This document shows positions 1-9,524 of a stretch of 64,000 nt of DNA, in pieces. Made by a program: the position numbers and the translations under genes. The stretch covers positions 165,879 to 229,878 of the forward strand of contig JAFLCB010000008.1 of NCBI GenBank assembly GCA_017302795.1. Direction: 5' to 3'. This stretch comes from Deltaproteobacteria bacterium. Lineage in GTDB: Bacteria > Bdellovibrionota > Bdellovibrionia > Bdellovibrionales > JAMPXM01. How positions within the stretch are numbered: the first letter of the stretch is position 1; every line of letters begins with the position of its first letter. Below the pieces are notes generated by a model. That model was given only the letters and a program-made list of their open reading frames with translations. It had not been told where the DNA came from and made no database searches.

Positions 1-2
1 GG

Positions 3-1721
3 TTGATCTGTGCCCCGATCAATCGCGATCTATGTCTGTTGCTACTTTCCCGCGGCGGTGGCGATGCAGTCGTCGCTCGTGAGTATGACCTGACACGAAA
101 AGAGTTCGTCAAAGACGGATTTTCTTTGCCGGAAGCCAAGGTCCGGCTTGGCTGGAAAACAGATGACAGTCTTTGGGTCGGGGCGCCGCACGGGGCAGAA
201 ACGATTTCGAAGTCGGGCTATCCGGTAACGGTACGAATTTGGACGCGCGGCCAAAGCTTGTCTGAGGCACCGATCGTTTATCGCGGAAAATCCGAAGACG
301 TCGCTGTAGCGGCGGGAACCTATCGTGAATGGACTTCATCTGGTGAAAGAACTTTGAATGTCATCACACGAGCCGTTTCATTTTTCCAAAATGAGTATTT
401 CGTGCAAGATGCTCGCGGCGAATGGAAAATGCTGCCACTCCCATTGGACACAGAAATAGAGGGCTTAGCGCAGGGCCGCTTGGTCCTTACGTTTAAAAAG
501 TCGACCGAAGTGTTTGGGCGAAAGGTGATCAGCGGTGCGGTTTACGGCGTCAATGCAAGTCGTCTGCAGAATGGAGAAGGCGTAAAACTGGAAACCATCT
601 TTGAGCCGACAGCCAGGCAGGCGTTCGGGCGGGTTGCCGTAACCAAAGGAAAGGTATTGATCTCCTACCTCGATCAAGTCCAAGGGCGCCTTGCAGAAGT
701 TGAACTGATAAGTCCTCGGAAATCTAGAGATCGCGTTGCGAAGTGGGTGATGAATCCGGTTCGCTTGCCAGGACTAAAAGGGACCGTGTCGATCGGAAGC
801 ACAAGGCACGATGAGGAACTTTTCACTTTGTTCTACTCGGATTTTCTGACGCCTTCTCAAATGTTTCTCGCGGGCGAAGGGGCAAAGTTGGAGAAGCTTC
901 GTACTACCCCGGCTAGGTTTGAGGCAAAGGGGATGAAAGTGGAAACCCGCACAGCGATCAGTCGTGACGGGACACGAGTCCCATATTTTCTCGTTTTGCC
1001 TAAGGCCGTCGATCGTAAGTCAGGAAAAACTCCGACTTTAATTTATGCTTATGGCGGATTTGAAATTCCGTCTCTGCCGTCATATCTCGGTCCGCTCGGA
1101 AAAGTGTGGCTCGAAAAAGGCGGGGCCTACGTGCTAGCTAATATTCGGGGCGGAGGTGAGTTCGGCCCGAGTTGGCATCAAGCGGCGTTACGCGAGAAAC
1201 GACAGAACGCGTTCGATGACTTGTTTGCGGTCGCTGAGGATGTGGCCCGTTTAGGATTTACCTCCAGCGCTCAAATCGGATTTCGGGGCGGTTCGAACGG
1301 AGGATTGCTGGCTGGAGTTGCTTTGACTCAGCGGCCGGATCTATTCGGTGCGATCGTGAGTCAGGTTCCACTATTAGATATGCTTCGGTTTCATAAACTT
1401 CTAGCGGGGGCGTCTTGGGTTGAGGAGTACGGGAATCCTGATCTTCCCGGTGAAAGATCCGCGTTGGAAAAGTACTCTCCATTTCACAACTTGCGGGCCA
1501 CCACAAAATATCCAGAAGCGTTCTTTACGACGTCGACAAGGGACGATCGAGTACATCCTGGTCACGCTCGGCGAATGGTCGCGAAGCTCAAACAACTCGG
1601 TCATCCTGTGTTGTATTATGAAAATATCGAGGGCGGTCATGCCGGCGCAGCGACAAACGAGAGCCGAGCTGCTCTTATGGCACGTGAGTACAGCTATCTG
1701 TGGATGAAGCTTAAAAAATAG
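3..1721 (+). CDS. Prolyl oligopeptidase family serine peptidase (S9), 5' end outside window
   Basis: Visible part of a prolyl-oligopeptidase-type (S9A) enzyme, which cleaves short peptides after proline or related residues. The last ~250 residues form the alpha/beta-hydrolase domain. The nucleophile motif GGSNGG places the serine at residue 431 of the visible segment. The acid is in DDRVHPGHA (residue ~515), and the histidine is in EGGHAG (residue 546). The segment YGGFEIP followed by NIRGGGEFG is typical of the family before the nucleophile. About 330 residues of beta-propeller precede it. Full-length family members have ~680-700 residues, so roughly 100 N-terminal residues are missing. The reading frame is already open at base 3, so the TTG there is not the real start. 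Localisation cannot be judged without the N-terminus. Confidence 0.88.
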   Translation: MICAPINRDLCLLLLSRGGGDAVVAREYDLTRKEFVKDGFSLPEAKVRLGWKTDDSLWVGAPHGAETISKSGYPVTVRIWTRGQSLSEAPIVYRGKSEDVAVAAGTYREWTSSGERTLNVITRAVSFFQNEYFVQDARGEWKMLPLPLDTEIEGLAQGRLVLTFKKSTEVFGRKVISGAVYGVNASRLQNGEGVKLETIFEPTARQAFGRVAVTKGKVLISYLDQVQGRLAEVELISPRKSRDRVAKWVMNPVRLPGLKGTVSIGSTRHDEELFTLFYSDFLTPSQMFLAGEGAKLEKLRTTPARFEAKGMKVETRTAISRDGTRVPYFLVLPKAVDRKSGKTPTLIYAYGGFEIPSLPSYLGPLGKVWLEKGGAYVLANIRGGGEFGPSWHQAALREKRQNAFDDLFAVAEDVARLGFTSSAQIGFRGGSNGGLLAGVALTQRPDLFGAIVSQVPLLDMLRFHKLLAGASWVEEYGNPDLPGERSALEKYSPFHNLRATTKYPEAFFTTSTRDDRVHPGHARRMVAKLKQLGHPVLYYENIEGGHAGAATNESRAALMAREYSYLWMKLKK

Positions 1722-1811
1722 GCATCGCCGCACCTGGTCGATGTCGTAGCCTAGTACTCGTTTCCGAGAGCTTAGCTTGATTCGGAAGGCTGCTATGTTA
1801 CTTGAAAATCT

Positions 1812-4490
1812 ATGCTTAGAACGCAGCCTGAAACGCAAAAAATCGCGTCGCCCAAACTGACGCCGCTCATGCAGCAATACTGGGATGTGAAAGCTGCGCA
1901 CCCTGATAAGATCATTCTTTTCAGAATGGGTGATTTCTTCGAAATGTTTCACCGCGATGCTGAAATTGCCGCACCGGTTTTGGGAATTGCGCTGACTTCC
2001 AGAAACAAGAAGTCACAAGACGAAACTCCGATGTGTGGAGTTCCCCATCATTCGGTCAGTGGTTCTATCAACAAACTTTTATTAGCTGGTTTCAAAGTTG
2101 CAATCTGTGATCAGTTGGAAGATCCAAAAAATGCCAAGGGTATTGTTAAGCGCGGTGTCACACGAACTCTTTCACCCGGAATGGTTTTCGACTCCGAGAC
2201 TTTGGATGCGCGCACTGCGAACTACCTCGCTAGTTGGGATACAGATCAGAACTTGGCTTTTTTAGATGTTTCGACCGGTGAAGCTTTTTTCTTTCGAGCT
2301 GTGTCAGCTCAGCGTCGATGGGAGTTTTTGGAAAGTCTCGGGGCTGTGGAATGGGTATTGGCCTCGCCGAGTTCGGAAGATGCCGAACAAGCGCGCCGTT
2401 TTGGAAAGTCGCTCACTCATCATCCATCTCTTGATGTTGTTTCTGCCGACGGAGAGATTTTAATAAATTCGGCGGAAAACTCCGCGCCCGTTTGTGTTCG
2501 TCGACTGATTTCTTATGCTGTCAGCCAATTGTCGAACGGCGAGGGACCGCTGAAAGGAGCTGCCCGTCAATGGCTTGCCACTTTACCTCCCTTTGAAGAG
2601 CGCGGCCTTGAAAGTCGAATGGTGTTAATGAATTCGACTATTCGACATCTAGAAATCTTCGGCACCTATCGTGGCGAGCGTGAGGGATCTTTAATTCATG
2701 CCATAGACCGGACCAAAACCAGTGGCGGCGCGCGCCTTTTAAAGTCGTGGTTGCAAATGCCGTTGGTTCTGCCGGCCGAAGTTGAAGCCCGCCTTGACCG
2801 AGTCGAATCTTGGCTAGGTGCCGATAGAGAAAATCGAGAATTGCGCATCCGCTTAGCTCGGGTGGGAGATCTTCCTCGGCGTTTACAAAAAATCGGGCAA
2901 CCTTCTCGGGGCCCACGGGATTTGGTTTCGCTTGCGCAGTCACTATTGGCTGGAATTGAGGCCTGGAGGGACGCTCGAAAATCAGATTCGACGCTCGATT
3001 CAAAATTTCCTTCGATCGACGCACGAATGGAAAAAGTGGCGCTCGAAATTTCACGCGTCTTGGTCGATGAGCCGCCAAATTACGTGCGACAAGGCGGAGC
3101 AATTCGTCTTGGGGCTCGCGCTGACTTGGACGAACTTATTCATCTGTCGACGGATGCTGGGCGACTTGTACTCGAGCTTGAGGGTCGAGAACGGGAATTA
3201 ACGGGAATTCCCTCGCTAAAAGTGAGGTACAACAACGTCTTTGGCTATTCCATTGAAATCACGAACACCCATCGCGATCGTGTGCCGCTGGATCGCTACG
3301 ATCGAAAACAGACACTGGCCAACGCTGAACGATACACCACCAAGGAGCTATCGGAACTGGAAGCCAAGGTACTTTCCGCTGACGACCGCCGGTTGAAATT
3401 GGAAGAGGAAGAGTTTTCCCGCCTAGTTCAGTTTGTTCTTCGCGAGTCGCATGATCTCTTGAAGTTTGCGTTCGCGTTGGCCGAACTTGATGTGGTTTCG
3501 TCGCTCGCATGGCTCGCGATGGATCAACGTTACATAAGGCCTAAGTTTCGCGGCTGCAATGGGTCGAATGGTCACCAACCGGTCGCTTTATTCATCGAGG
3601 GCTCACGTCACCCAGTGATTGAGCAAACCTTGAAAATGCCATTCGTCGCAAACGACGTGAGGATGGAAAACGGCCAGTGCCTTTTGTTAACAGGACCTAA
3701 TATGGCGGGAAAGTCGACGCTGATGCGGCAAGTGGCAATCACCGTCATCCTCGCTCAAATGGGGTCGTTCGTTCCTGCTGCTTCTGCTGAACTTTCGATT
3801 TTTGATCGAGTTTCGACGCGCATTGGTGCCAGTGACTTTCTTTCTGAGGGACTTTCAACTTTTATGGTTGAAATGAAGGAAACGGCTGAGCTTTTAGAGA
3901 CCGCTGGCGACCGAACTCTCGTCATTTTGGATGAAATTGGCCGAGGGACCGCAACTTTCGATGGCCTTAGTATCGCTCAGGCGATTTTAGAATACCTTCT
4001 GACCGAGCGAAACACGCTCACACTTTTTGCAACTCACTTTCACGAGCTCGCGCAGTTGGAAGCGCGCTTTCCAAAAATACTTACGGCCCATATGGCGATT
4101 GCAGAAAAGAAAGGTGAGATCACGTTTTTGCACCGGCTTGAAGCGGGCACAGCGGGGCAGTCATACGGAATTCATGTCGCAAGGCTTGCAGGACTTCCGC
4201 CACAAGTGACGTCGAGGGCTGCGAAAATCCTCTCTGAGATCGAGGGAACACTCTCTGCGACCAAGGACGATTTGAACCAAGTTTCCTCTGGCGACGGCGA
4301 AAGAGATCCATCTCCGCAGCTGCCTTTTAGTTTTTCTATGTCCGTCGAACCGCCGAAGCCTTCCGTTGATCCGAAAGTTCGACAAGTTTTAACGGAGATT
4401 AAAAGTTTTGATGTTGATCGCTCGACTCCGCTTGAAGCCTTGGGCAAGATCTCCAAATGGGCACTGGAAATCCCGAAAGACCTTCATTGA
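1812..4490 (+). CDS. mutS: DNA mismatch repair protein MutS
   Basis: Recognises mismatches and small loops in DNA and recruits MutL; cytoplasmic ATPase. The N-terminal mismatch-binding domain carries GDFFEMF with the Phe-x-Glu wedge at residues 42-44. The connector, lever and clamp regions follow, then the ABC-type ATPase with Walker A GPNMAGKST (residues 628-636), Walker B LVILDEIGRGT and the downstream ATHFHEL switch. At 892 residues it is a normal length for MutS1. The ATG at 1812 is preceded by a TTGAAAATC stretch without a strong ribosome site. The 3' end overlaps the next gene by 34 bases in another frame, suggesting co-transcription with glnD. Confidence 0.97.
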   Translation: MLRTQPETQKIASPKLTPLMQQYWDVKAAHPDKIILFRMGDFFEMFHRDAEIAAPVLGIALTSRNKKSQDETPMCGVPHHSVSGSINKLLLAGFKVAICDQLEDPKNAKGIVKRGVTRTLSPGMVFDSETLDARTANYLASWDTDQNLAFLDVSTGEAFFFRAVSAQRRWEFLESLGAVEWVLASPSSEDAEQARRFGKSLTHHPSLDVVSADGEILINSAENSAPVCVRRLISYAVSQLSNGEGPLKGAARQWLATLPPFEERGLESRMVLMNSTIRHLEIFGTYRGEREGSLIHAIDRTKTSGGARLLKSWLQMPLVLPAEVEARLDRVESWLGADRENRELRIRLARVGDLPRRLQKIGQPSRGPRDLVSLAQSLLAGIEAWRDARKSDSTLDSKFPSIDARMEKVALEISRVLVDEPPNYVRQGGAIRLGARADLDELIHLSTDAGRLVLELEGRERELTGIPSLKVRYNNVFGYSIEITNTHRDRVPLDRYDRKQTLANAERYTTKELSELEAKVLSADDRRLKLEEEEFSRLVQFVLRESHDLLKFAFALAELDVVSSLAWLAMDQRYIRPKFRGCNGSNGHQPVALFIEGSRHPVIEQTLKMPFVANDVRMENGQCLLLTGPNMAGKSTLMRQVAITVILAQMGSFVPAASAELSIFDRVSTRIGASDFLSEGLSTFMVEMKETAELLETAGDRTLVILDEIGRGTATFDGLSIAQAILEYLLTERNTLTLFATHFHELAQLEARFPKILTAHMAIAEKKGEITFLHRLEAGTAGQSYGIHVARLAGLPPQVTSRAAKILSEIEGTLSATKDDLNQVSSGDGERDPSPQLPFSFSMSVEPPKPSVDPKVRQVLTEIKSFDVDRSTPLEALGKISKWALEIPKDLH

Positions 4491-6928
4491 GCTCTCCTGT
4501 CCGTCGCCGCGGACGAACTCGATTTCTGTTAAGCGAAGAAGTCTTAACTGAACTTGCGGATCGTTATCTTCCCGCGCCAAGTGTGGTTCCTGATGGAGAC
4601 GAAGAGAAATCTTCGACGCTTTTGTATGAGCCATTCGCAAGGGCGATGGAAGATGAAATTTTAAAGCGTCTAACGCCGACCAAGGAGCTTCAGCTAGCTT
4701 GGGTCGAATCGCTTCCCGTGGCGCTAGGAAGTTGGGCAAGAAGAGAACTGACACCCAAATCCGATCTCGATATCTTGTTTGCAGGTTCCGAGGCCGCGGC
4801 AGGGCTCATCACACAGGCCGCGATGGAAGCAGGAATCGGGATCCGAAGCAGAGTCCCCGAAGATCAAAGTGATTGGTCTGTCGGTGTTGAAATGTTCGAT
4901 GTTCTGGCGCTGTTGACTGCGAGACCACTGGTGGAAGCTGCGGGGCCGCTTTTAAATGAGCAGGTAAAAAAGACCGAAGCGGGTCTTCGCTCAAAGCGTT
5001 TAAGGATTTTGACGGCACTTCGGCGCGAGCGCGACGACAGACAAGAACGTTCTAACTCGGTTGCGGGATTTTTAGAGCCGAATTTGAAGTATGGCCCCGG
5101 AGGACTACGGGATCTTCAGCAGGCCTTACAGCTTCGTTCGATTTTTCCATTGCGGTTTGAGGATCGAGAACGAGCCCATGCCGCTGAAGTCTATGAGTAT
5201 TATCGGAGACTGTTTTTAATTTGCCGTGCGAAGTCTCAACTAGCGATGGGCGGCGGCGATCTCTTGAGTGCGCACGAACAACCGGGCCTAGCGGCCTGGA
5301 TGGGTTTCCCATCGGCGAAAGAGTTCATGCGAGAAATTCAAAAGGGCCTTGCCCGGGTCTCTTTTTATGCGGACGTCGATTTTGCATTTGTGCGCGCGAC
5401 GGAAGCGGACCTAAAAAAGTTAAATCGCTCTGACCTAGATTTTAGTTTGTTGGCCTCATGGCTTGAAAAAGACCCCTCTATTTTAATGCAGGCCAAAGCA
5501 AGAGATCTTGGATTCAAACTCTATCGTCAGGCAATGCGCGGTACAGCCTCCGAAAAAAAATCGGCTCAAGCAGCGCTTGGCCGCATCCTTTTTAAATCTG
5601 TCGACCCACGAGAAGATGACCGACTTGCCATCGCGCTATTTCGCTCGCGCTGGATTGATCTCGCCGTCACCGATTTCAAAAAGATTGTCGGCTATGTTCA
5701 GCACGATCAATACCACCGCTACACCGTGGACACGCATCTTTTGCAGGCGATTCGAGAAATGAAACGTGTGGCAGCTCGGCCGACAGTCCTCGGGCGATTG
5801 AAGGAGCTAGTCCGCGCCATGACTGCGGATGATTGGAAGATTCTTGGTTGGAGCGCGCTTTACCACGATGTGGGAAAGGGAAGTGGTAAAGAGCATTCGG
5901 ATAGATCCGTTGTTATTGCCAAACAGGACTTTGAGAAGTGGGACGTGCCAGAAAACCTGAGGCCCGAGATCATCTGGTTGATCGAAAGCCACCTCGAGTT
6001 ATCAGTTGCAGCATTTCGTGGTAACCCCGCCTCGCCGGCGACGTGGCGGTTGCTTCATGCAAAAGGCGTTAAGGGAGACCGTCTGTCCCGGTTGGCCATC
6101 TTTACCGCGGTCGATATTTTGGCCACCAATCGAGAGGCCTACACGCCGTGGAAGGAGCGCCTTCTTTTTGATCTCGTGCGGAACCTTGAAAAGCCAGAGG
6201 CGGTACAGCTCGCTAAACTTGAAACTCGGCTAAGGGCAACGTCGCGCAAAACGGACTGGCTATCGGTTTTGGATCGCCTGGATCCATTTGTGGTATCTGG
6301 CATTCCGACTACGATCTTAGCGGGCGATCTAGAATTTGTGCGAGTTCGAACCGCAGAGGCTGGTGAGTCGATTGATCTTAAGCTCTGTCGAGTCGCCCGC
6401 GACAACCGTCTATGGATACGATTCCATGTTAGCCGCGATCAAGCAGGTCTCTTTGTGAAGTTCGCCCGCACCTTACAAGCGGCGGGATTGTCGGTTCGGC
6501 ACGCAAGCATTTTGTCCGATGTAGATGTCGGGGTTTATGATTGGTTCGAAGTAAAGCCTCCACGCCTATTGAGTGTTCGTGCGCTTGAGGCGAAACTTGT
6601 TGCCTTGGCGAAATCGGTTTCGGTTCGAACAAACGACTTTGTGGCTCCTGAAAATCAGATCTTTCAAAGTGTGGATGCTTTGTCGCAAAGTGAATCCGAG
6701 TGGGTGATTAGCTTCCAAGGACGCGATCTTCGAGGGGCCTTGATGCAGGCTGCGGAATCACTTTCTCACGTCGGTCTTTCTATTCAATGGGCTAAGGTCC
6801 ATACGTGGGGACGACAAATTGATGATGTTTTCGGCGTGACACCGCACCCAAATCTTAAGATTGATACAGTTTTGCATAGACTGAAGTCGCGATTAGGCCT
6901 CTCGCAAGACGCGACTTTAGAGAGCTGA
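4457..6928 (+). CDS. glnD: [Protein-PII] uridylyltransferase/uridylyl-removing enzyme GlnD
   Basis: Bifunctional nitrogen sensor that uridylylates and deuridylylates PII proteins according to glutamine level. The nucleotidyltransferase motif is GS-WARRELTPKSDLDIL, with G91-S92 and the metal-binding Asp103/Asp105. A central helical domain follows, then an HD hydrolase domain with YHDVGKG (His470-Asp471). Two ACT-like glutamine-binding regions occupy the last ~180 residues. The 823 residues fit the family (E. coli ~890). No glnB or amtB is adjacent. The start overlaps mutS by 34 bases; no later ATG preserves the full N-terminal helix. The gene is followed by a 425-base non-coding stretch, so it is likely the end of the operon. 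Confidence 0.92.
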   Translation: MGTGNPERPSLSSPVRRRGRTRFLLSEEVLTELADRYLPAPSVVPDGDEEKSSTLLYEPFARAMEDEILKRLTPTKELQLAWVESLPVALGSWARRELTPKSDLDILFAGSEAAAGLITQAAMEAGIGIRSRVPEDQSDWSVGVEMFDVLALLTARPLVEAAGPLLNEQVKKTEAGLRSKRLRILTALRRERDDRQERSNSVAGFLEPNLKYGPGGLRDLQQALQLRSIFPLRFEDRERAHAAEVYEYYRRLFLICRAKSQLAMGGGDLLSAHEQPGLAAWMGFPSAKEFMREIQKGLARVSFYADVDFAFVRATEADLKKLNRSDLDFSLLASWLEKDPSILMQAKARDLGFKLYRQAMRGTASEKKSAQAALGRILFKSVDPREDDRLAIALFRSRWIDLAVTDFKKIVGYVQHDQYHRYTVDTHLLQAIREMKRVAARPTVLGRLKELVRAMTADDWKILGWSALYHDVGKGSGKEHSDRSVVIAKQDFEKWDVPENLRPEIIWLIESHLELSVAAFRGNPASPATWRLLHAKGVKGDRLSRLAIFTAVDILATNREAYTPWKERLLFDLVRNLEKPEAVQLAKLETRLRATSRKTDWLSVLDRLDPFVVSGIPTTILAGDLEFVRVRTAEAGESIDLKLCRVARDNRLWIRFHVSRDQAGLFVKFARTLQAAGLSVRHASILSDVDVGVYDWFEVKPPRLLSVRALEAKLVALAKSVSVRTNDFVAPENQIFQSVDALSQSESEWVISFQGRDLRGALMQAAESLSHVGLSIQWAKVHTWGRQIDDVFGVTPHPNLKIDTVLHRLKSRLGLSQDATLES

Positions 6929-7353
6929 GTCCGGTTCATTTCGTTTTTGTGAAATAGAGTTATTTCAATAATTTGCTGGCCTTTGAGGCGGTTAAACAAG
7001 CTCTTAGTTTAGTTAGTTAGCCAGATTCCCACGTAAAGCCGGACACATGACGAGTCTAGAATTCGATAAAGGTCTTAAATGGGGGCTTGGCAAACGCCGT
7101 AAGCTGCTGTCAGACTTTGATACAGGTTGGTGATTATTTGTAAGTCACTAACCGAATGGCGAGCTGATCCGGTCTTATGGATAGAGATGCTGATCGACTC
7201 GACTGTTCTAGAGGGATGTTTGAAAAAGTAGAGTTCAGTTTAGAGTTCAGTTTTTAGAGAGAGTTAGTTTTAGAAGCGTTAGATGTAAGTACAGGACGAC
7301 GAAAGAAGGCCTGGTTTACAGAGAAATAAAAACACAAAGCGGAGGGAGCAAGG
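6929..7353. other. Intergenic region between glnD and LuxR-type gene, with short repeats
   Basis: No convincing gene in 425 bases. It holds a perfect inverted repeat (TGAAATA-GAGT-TATTTCA, 6950-6967), AT-rich and without a following T tract, so more likely a protein-binding site or weak structure than a terminator. Close to the downstream gene there is a 12-base tandem duplication of TAGAGTTCAGTT (7229-7240 and 7241-7252), and TTAG tetramers recur around 7004-7020. A long 5' leader for the regulator gene is possible. Confidence 0.5.
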
Positions 7354-7770
7354 ATGCTCAGAGATGTGTTGATTCAAAAGGGCCTTTCGAACCGTGAAGC
7401 TGAAGTAGCTGAATTGGTTTCTAAAGGATTGTCGAACAAAGAAGTAGCTAATCAGCTCTTCGTCACTGAAAAAACAGTGAAATTTCACCTCACAAACATC
7501 TATAAAAAGATGAGCGTGAAGTCGCGTGCTCAGCTGATCGTTTGGTGCTTACCGCACCTCGGTTTCGTGGACAACGAACCAGCTCAGCCGACGCGAAACG
7601 AAATTCCAGCTGGCGCTTCGGCGATCAACACGATGCCTGTTGGTAACACAACAGTGTCAGGTCTCACGGCAGGTTCAGCTACGGCTGCTCCAATGCGCAC
7701 CGAAATTCCAAGCGGTGGCACTGGTGTTGGTAGCGGCGGCAACGGCGACGTTGGCGCATTCGGTATCTGA
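7354..7770 (+). CDS. LuxR-type HTH protein with Gly/Ser/Thr-rich C-terminal tail
   Basis: DNA-binding regulator of unknown target. Residues ~8-65 form a LuxR/FixJ-type helix-turn-helix (LSNREAEVAELVSKGLSNKE, then TEKTVKFHLTNIYKKM). There is no receiver or sensor domain in front of it. The remaining ~70 residues are low-complexity and contain two related segments, RNEIPAGASA and RTEIPSGGTG, ending in a glycine-rich stretch. The start is secure: ATG 7354 is preceded by GGAGGGAGCAAGG. It is a single-gene unit, with a long leader upstream and a hairpin downstream. The tail could mediate oligomerisation or be disordered; this is inference. Confidence 0.8.
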   Translation: MLRDVLIQKGLSNREAEVAELVSKGLSNKEVANQLFVTEKTVKFHLTNIYKKMSVKSRAQLIVWCLPHLGFVDNEPAQPTRNEIPAGASAINTMPVGNTTVSGLTAGSATAAPMRTEIPSGGTGVGSGGNGDVGAFGI

Positions 7771-7787
7771 TTCCTCTGCTGGTTACG

Positions 7788-7813
7788 CGAGGGAGCGGAG
7801 TCTCCCTCGTTTC
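7788..7813 (+). terminator. Probable intrinsic terminator after LuxR-type gene
   Basis: Perfect 8-bp stem CGAGGGAG / CTCCCTCG (7788-7795 and 7802-7809) with a 6-base loop, starting 18 bases after the stop codon. The following T stretch is short (TTT), so termination may be partial. Confidence 0.55.
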
Positions 7814-7998
7814 CGCTGAGTCGTAAAAGTTTTTGTTTCCAAAGTAAGGGCTAGGTCGCGCTAGAAGAGACAGCGATCTGGCCTTTGCTGTTTTGAGACG
7901 CTTGTTTAGTAGCCAATGTATCGGATTGATGCAGGCAAATACCGCGAAGCCAGCACTTTGGGTGTGCGTCCGCTTGCAGTGCTAGAATTAAAGTCTGC

Positions 7999-9090
7999 AT
8001 GAGACGAATCGCAAAACGCCCTACAGCCGCTTCAGAAAGTCACACGATCGATTTTCTGATCATTTCTTTTGGCGTTCATATGCTGCTGGCGTCCCTATTG
8101 TCGTCGTCTCTTTTCCGCGACGTCAGCGGCAAGTTCGGTGTCGAAAGCCTGGCCGTGTCGCCAATTCATTTACCTGATGCCGGCGACGGCGAGTTGCTCG
8201 TCGTCGATTACATTCCAGCACCGTCTGCGAAACAGTGGCGGGAAGCCTATGATGATTACCCAAATAAACCTCTGGCAGATGCGGATTTTTCGGGTGTCGG
8301 AAATCCAGCAAAGACTTCGGCTGAAATCGATCCAAGCGGAAAGTTCGTCCCATGTCGGGAGTTCCGCTGTGTCGCCAGCAATAGCCGAGGTTCCCAGGGA
8401 CGTATGCACTGGATTCATATATCGAACGTCAGCAGAATTGAAAGAACTCAAAAAGATGGTCCAATCGCATATATCGTGCCGATTGTTGTGACGGAAACAT
8501 CGGAGCCGATGAATATCTATGTGTCCTCTGATGCTGACGTGACGCCGATCTTAGTGGGCGCACCGGGAGTTCGAATTGAGCGGGCTATTTTAGAAAATCG
8601 GAACCATGTCGGGATGACGATCGAGGGTCGCGTTAATTCGCGGCCCGACAAAAGCGGCAAACTCACGAGATATTTTTTAACTAAAAACATTAAGAGCTCA
8701 AGTCCCATCGATCATTTTTGGATCGCACCTGAAGACGTCGACCCAGTGCTTAGAGAACAAATGTTCAAGGCAAACAAGTTTATCAGTAGGAGTCGATTAC
8801 GGAGGCCAGATGAGTTGACAGGTGTACCGCCCGCGCCATCGGGCGGACCTGATCAGATTGTAGATATCAGTCAGATCGTCGGAAAGTCTTCGTGCAAAGA
8901 GAGAAATGTCTATGTTGGCGGGGATCAGAGCTTTGAATATGATGTTACGTCCAATTCATCGGCTGGCGGTGGTTCTGTGCAGTTAGTCGCTGACTACCCG
9001 GACGAAAAAAACTATGAATTGGCTAGTGACCCTTGTGACCCTCGGCCACATTCGAAGGACGGGACTCGGCAGTCCGCCAAAAATGGATAA
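7999..9090 (+). CDS. Hypothetical membrane-anchored or exported protein
   Basis: Not recognised. The 363-residue product has a hydrophobic segment at about residues 18-38 (IDFLIISFGVHMLLASLL) that would act as a signal anchor. The long polar remainder contains a beta-rich middle (repeated V/I-alternating stretches around residues 140-240) and a Pro/Gly-rich linker near residue 275, and no cysteine lipobox. A TAGAAT hexamer lies only ~12 bases before the ATG and there is no clear Shine-Dalgarno sequence, so the message may have a very short leader. The gene stands alone; its end faces a convergent small membrane protein gene. Confidence 0.65.
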   Translation: MRRIAKRPTAASESHTIDFLIISFGVHMLLASLLSSSLFRDVSGKFGVESLAVSPIHLPDAGDGELLVVDYIPAPSAKQWREAYDDYPNKPLADADFSGVGNPAKTSAEIDPSGKFVPCREFRCVASNSRGSQGRMHWIHISNVSRIERTQKDGPIAYIVPIVVTETSEPMNIYVSSDADVTPILVGAPGVRIERAILENRNHVGMTIEGRVNSRPDKSGKLTRYFLTKNIKSSSPIDHFWIAPEDVDPVLREQMFKANKFISRSRLRRPDELTGVPPAPSGGPDQIVDISQIVGKSSCKERNVYVGGDQSFEYDVTSNSSAGGGSVQLVADYPDEKNYELASDPCDPRPHSKDGTRQSAKNG

Positions 9091-9121
9091 GCCGCATATC
9101 TTCATCATTTATCTTTACCAT

Positions 9122-9415
9122 CTATCTCTGCCAGAAATAATACGCAGCTCCACAAAGCGCGAGTCCAACGCCCCAATCTGCCAGAGGTCCGCGTGTGACA
9201 TACGGATAAAACATCAAAGCAAATGCAATCGCGACTAGCTTGAAATTTCCAAATTTTCGGCCGCGACCCAAAAGCCACATGCCGATAATTCCGAATAGCA
9301 GGCCTGAAAGTATGCCGGACCAAGTAAAATCCAGCATTCCACTTAAGTCTCCGGACTGCGCTCGTTCCAATTCCGCCAAGCTGTCTTCTAATTGTTTTTG
9401 AGCCTTTTCGTTCAT
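9122..9415 (-). CDS. Small integral membrane protein
   Basis: Unrecognised 97-residue protein. A charged, coil-like N-terminus (EKAQKQLEDSLAELERAQSG) is followed by three hydrophobic segments at roughly residues 30-50, 58-73 and 79-95, with positive residues (GRGRK) between the first two. This is a plausible inner-membrane protein with the N-terminus in the cytoplasm. It is divergent from the thioesterase gene at 9525. Coding potential rests on the hydrophobic pattern and absence of a competing ORF. Confidence 0.6.
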   Translation of the reverse strand: MNEKAQKQLEDSLAELERAQSGDLSGMLDFTWSGILSGLLFGIIGMWLLGRGRKFGNFKLVAIAFALMFYPYVTRGPLADWGVGLALCGAAYYFWQR

Positions 9416-9524
9416 ATTTATTTTTTAGCCTGCGCCTGGTAACACTTTTGAACAAGCCGAAACTGTGTGAAGCTTCAATACGAATTTGCTTAAAAATAAA
9501 AGTTAGGCGTTCTAGCCTTATTAA

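Noticed and set aside
1401..1952. Minus-strand 183-codon ORF
   Set aside because: Antisense shadow of the prolyl oligopeptidase and the start of mutS; both plus-strand proteins are strongly recognisable.
6950..6967. Inverted repeat after glnD as terminator
   Set aside because: Stem is A/T-rich with a 4-base loop and is not followed by a T-run; recorded only within the intergenic entry.
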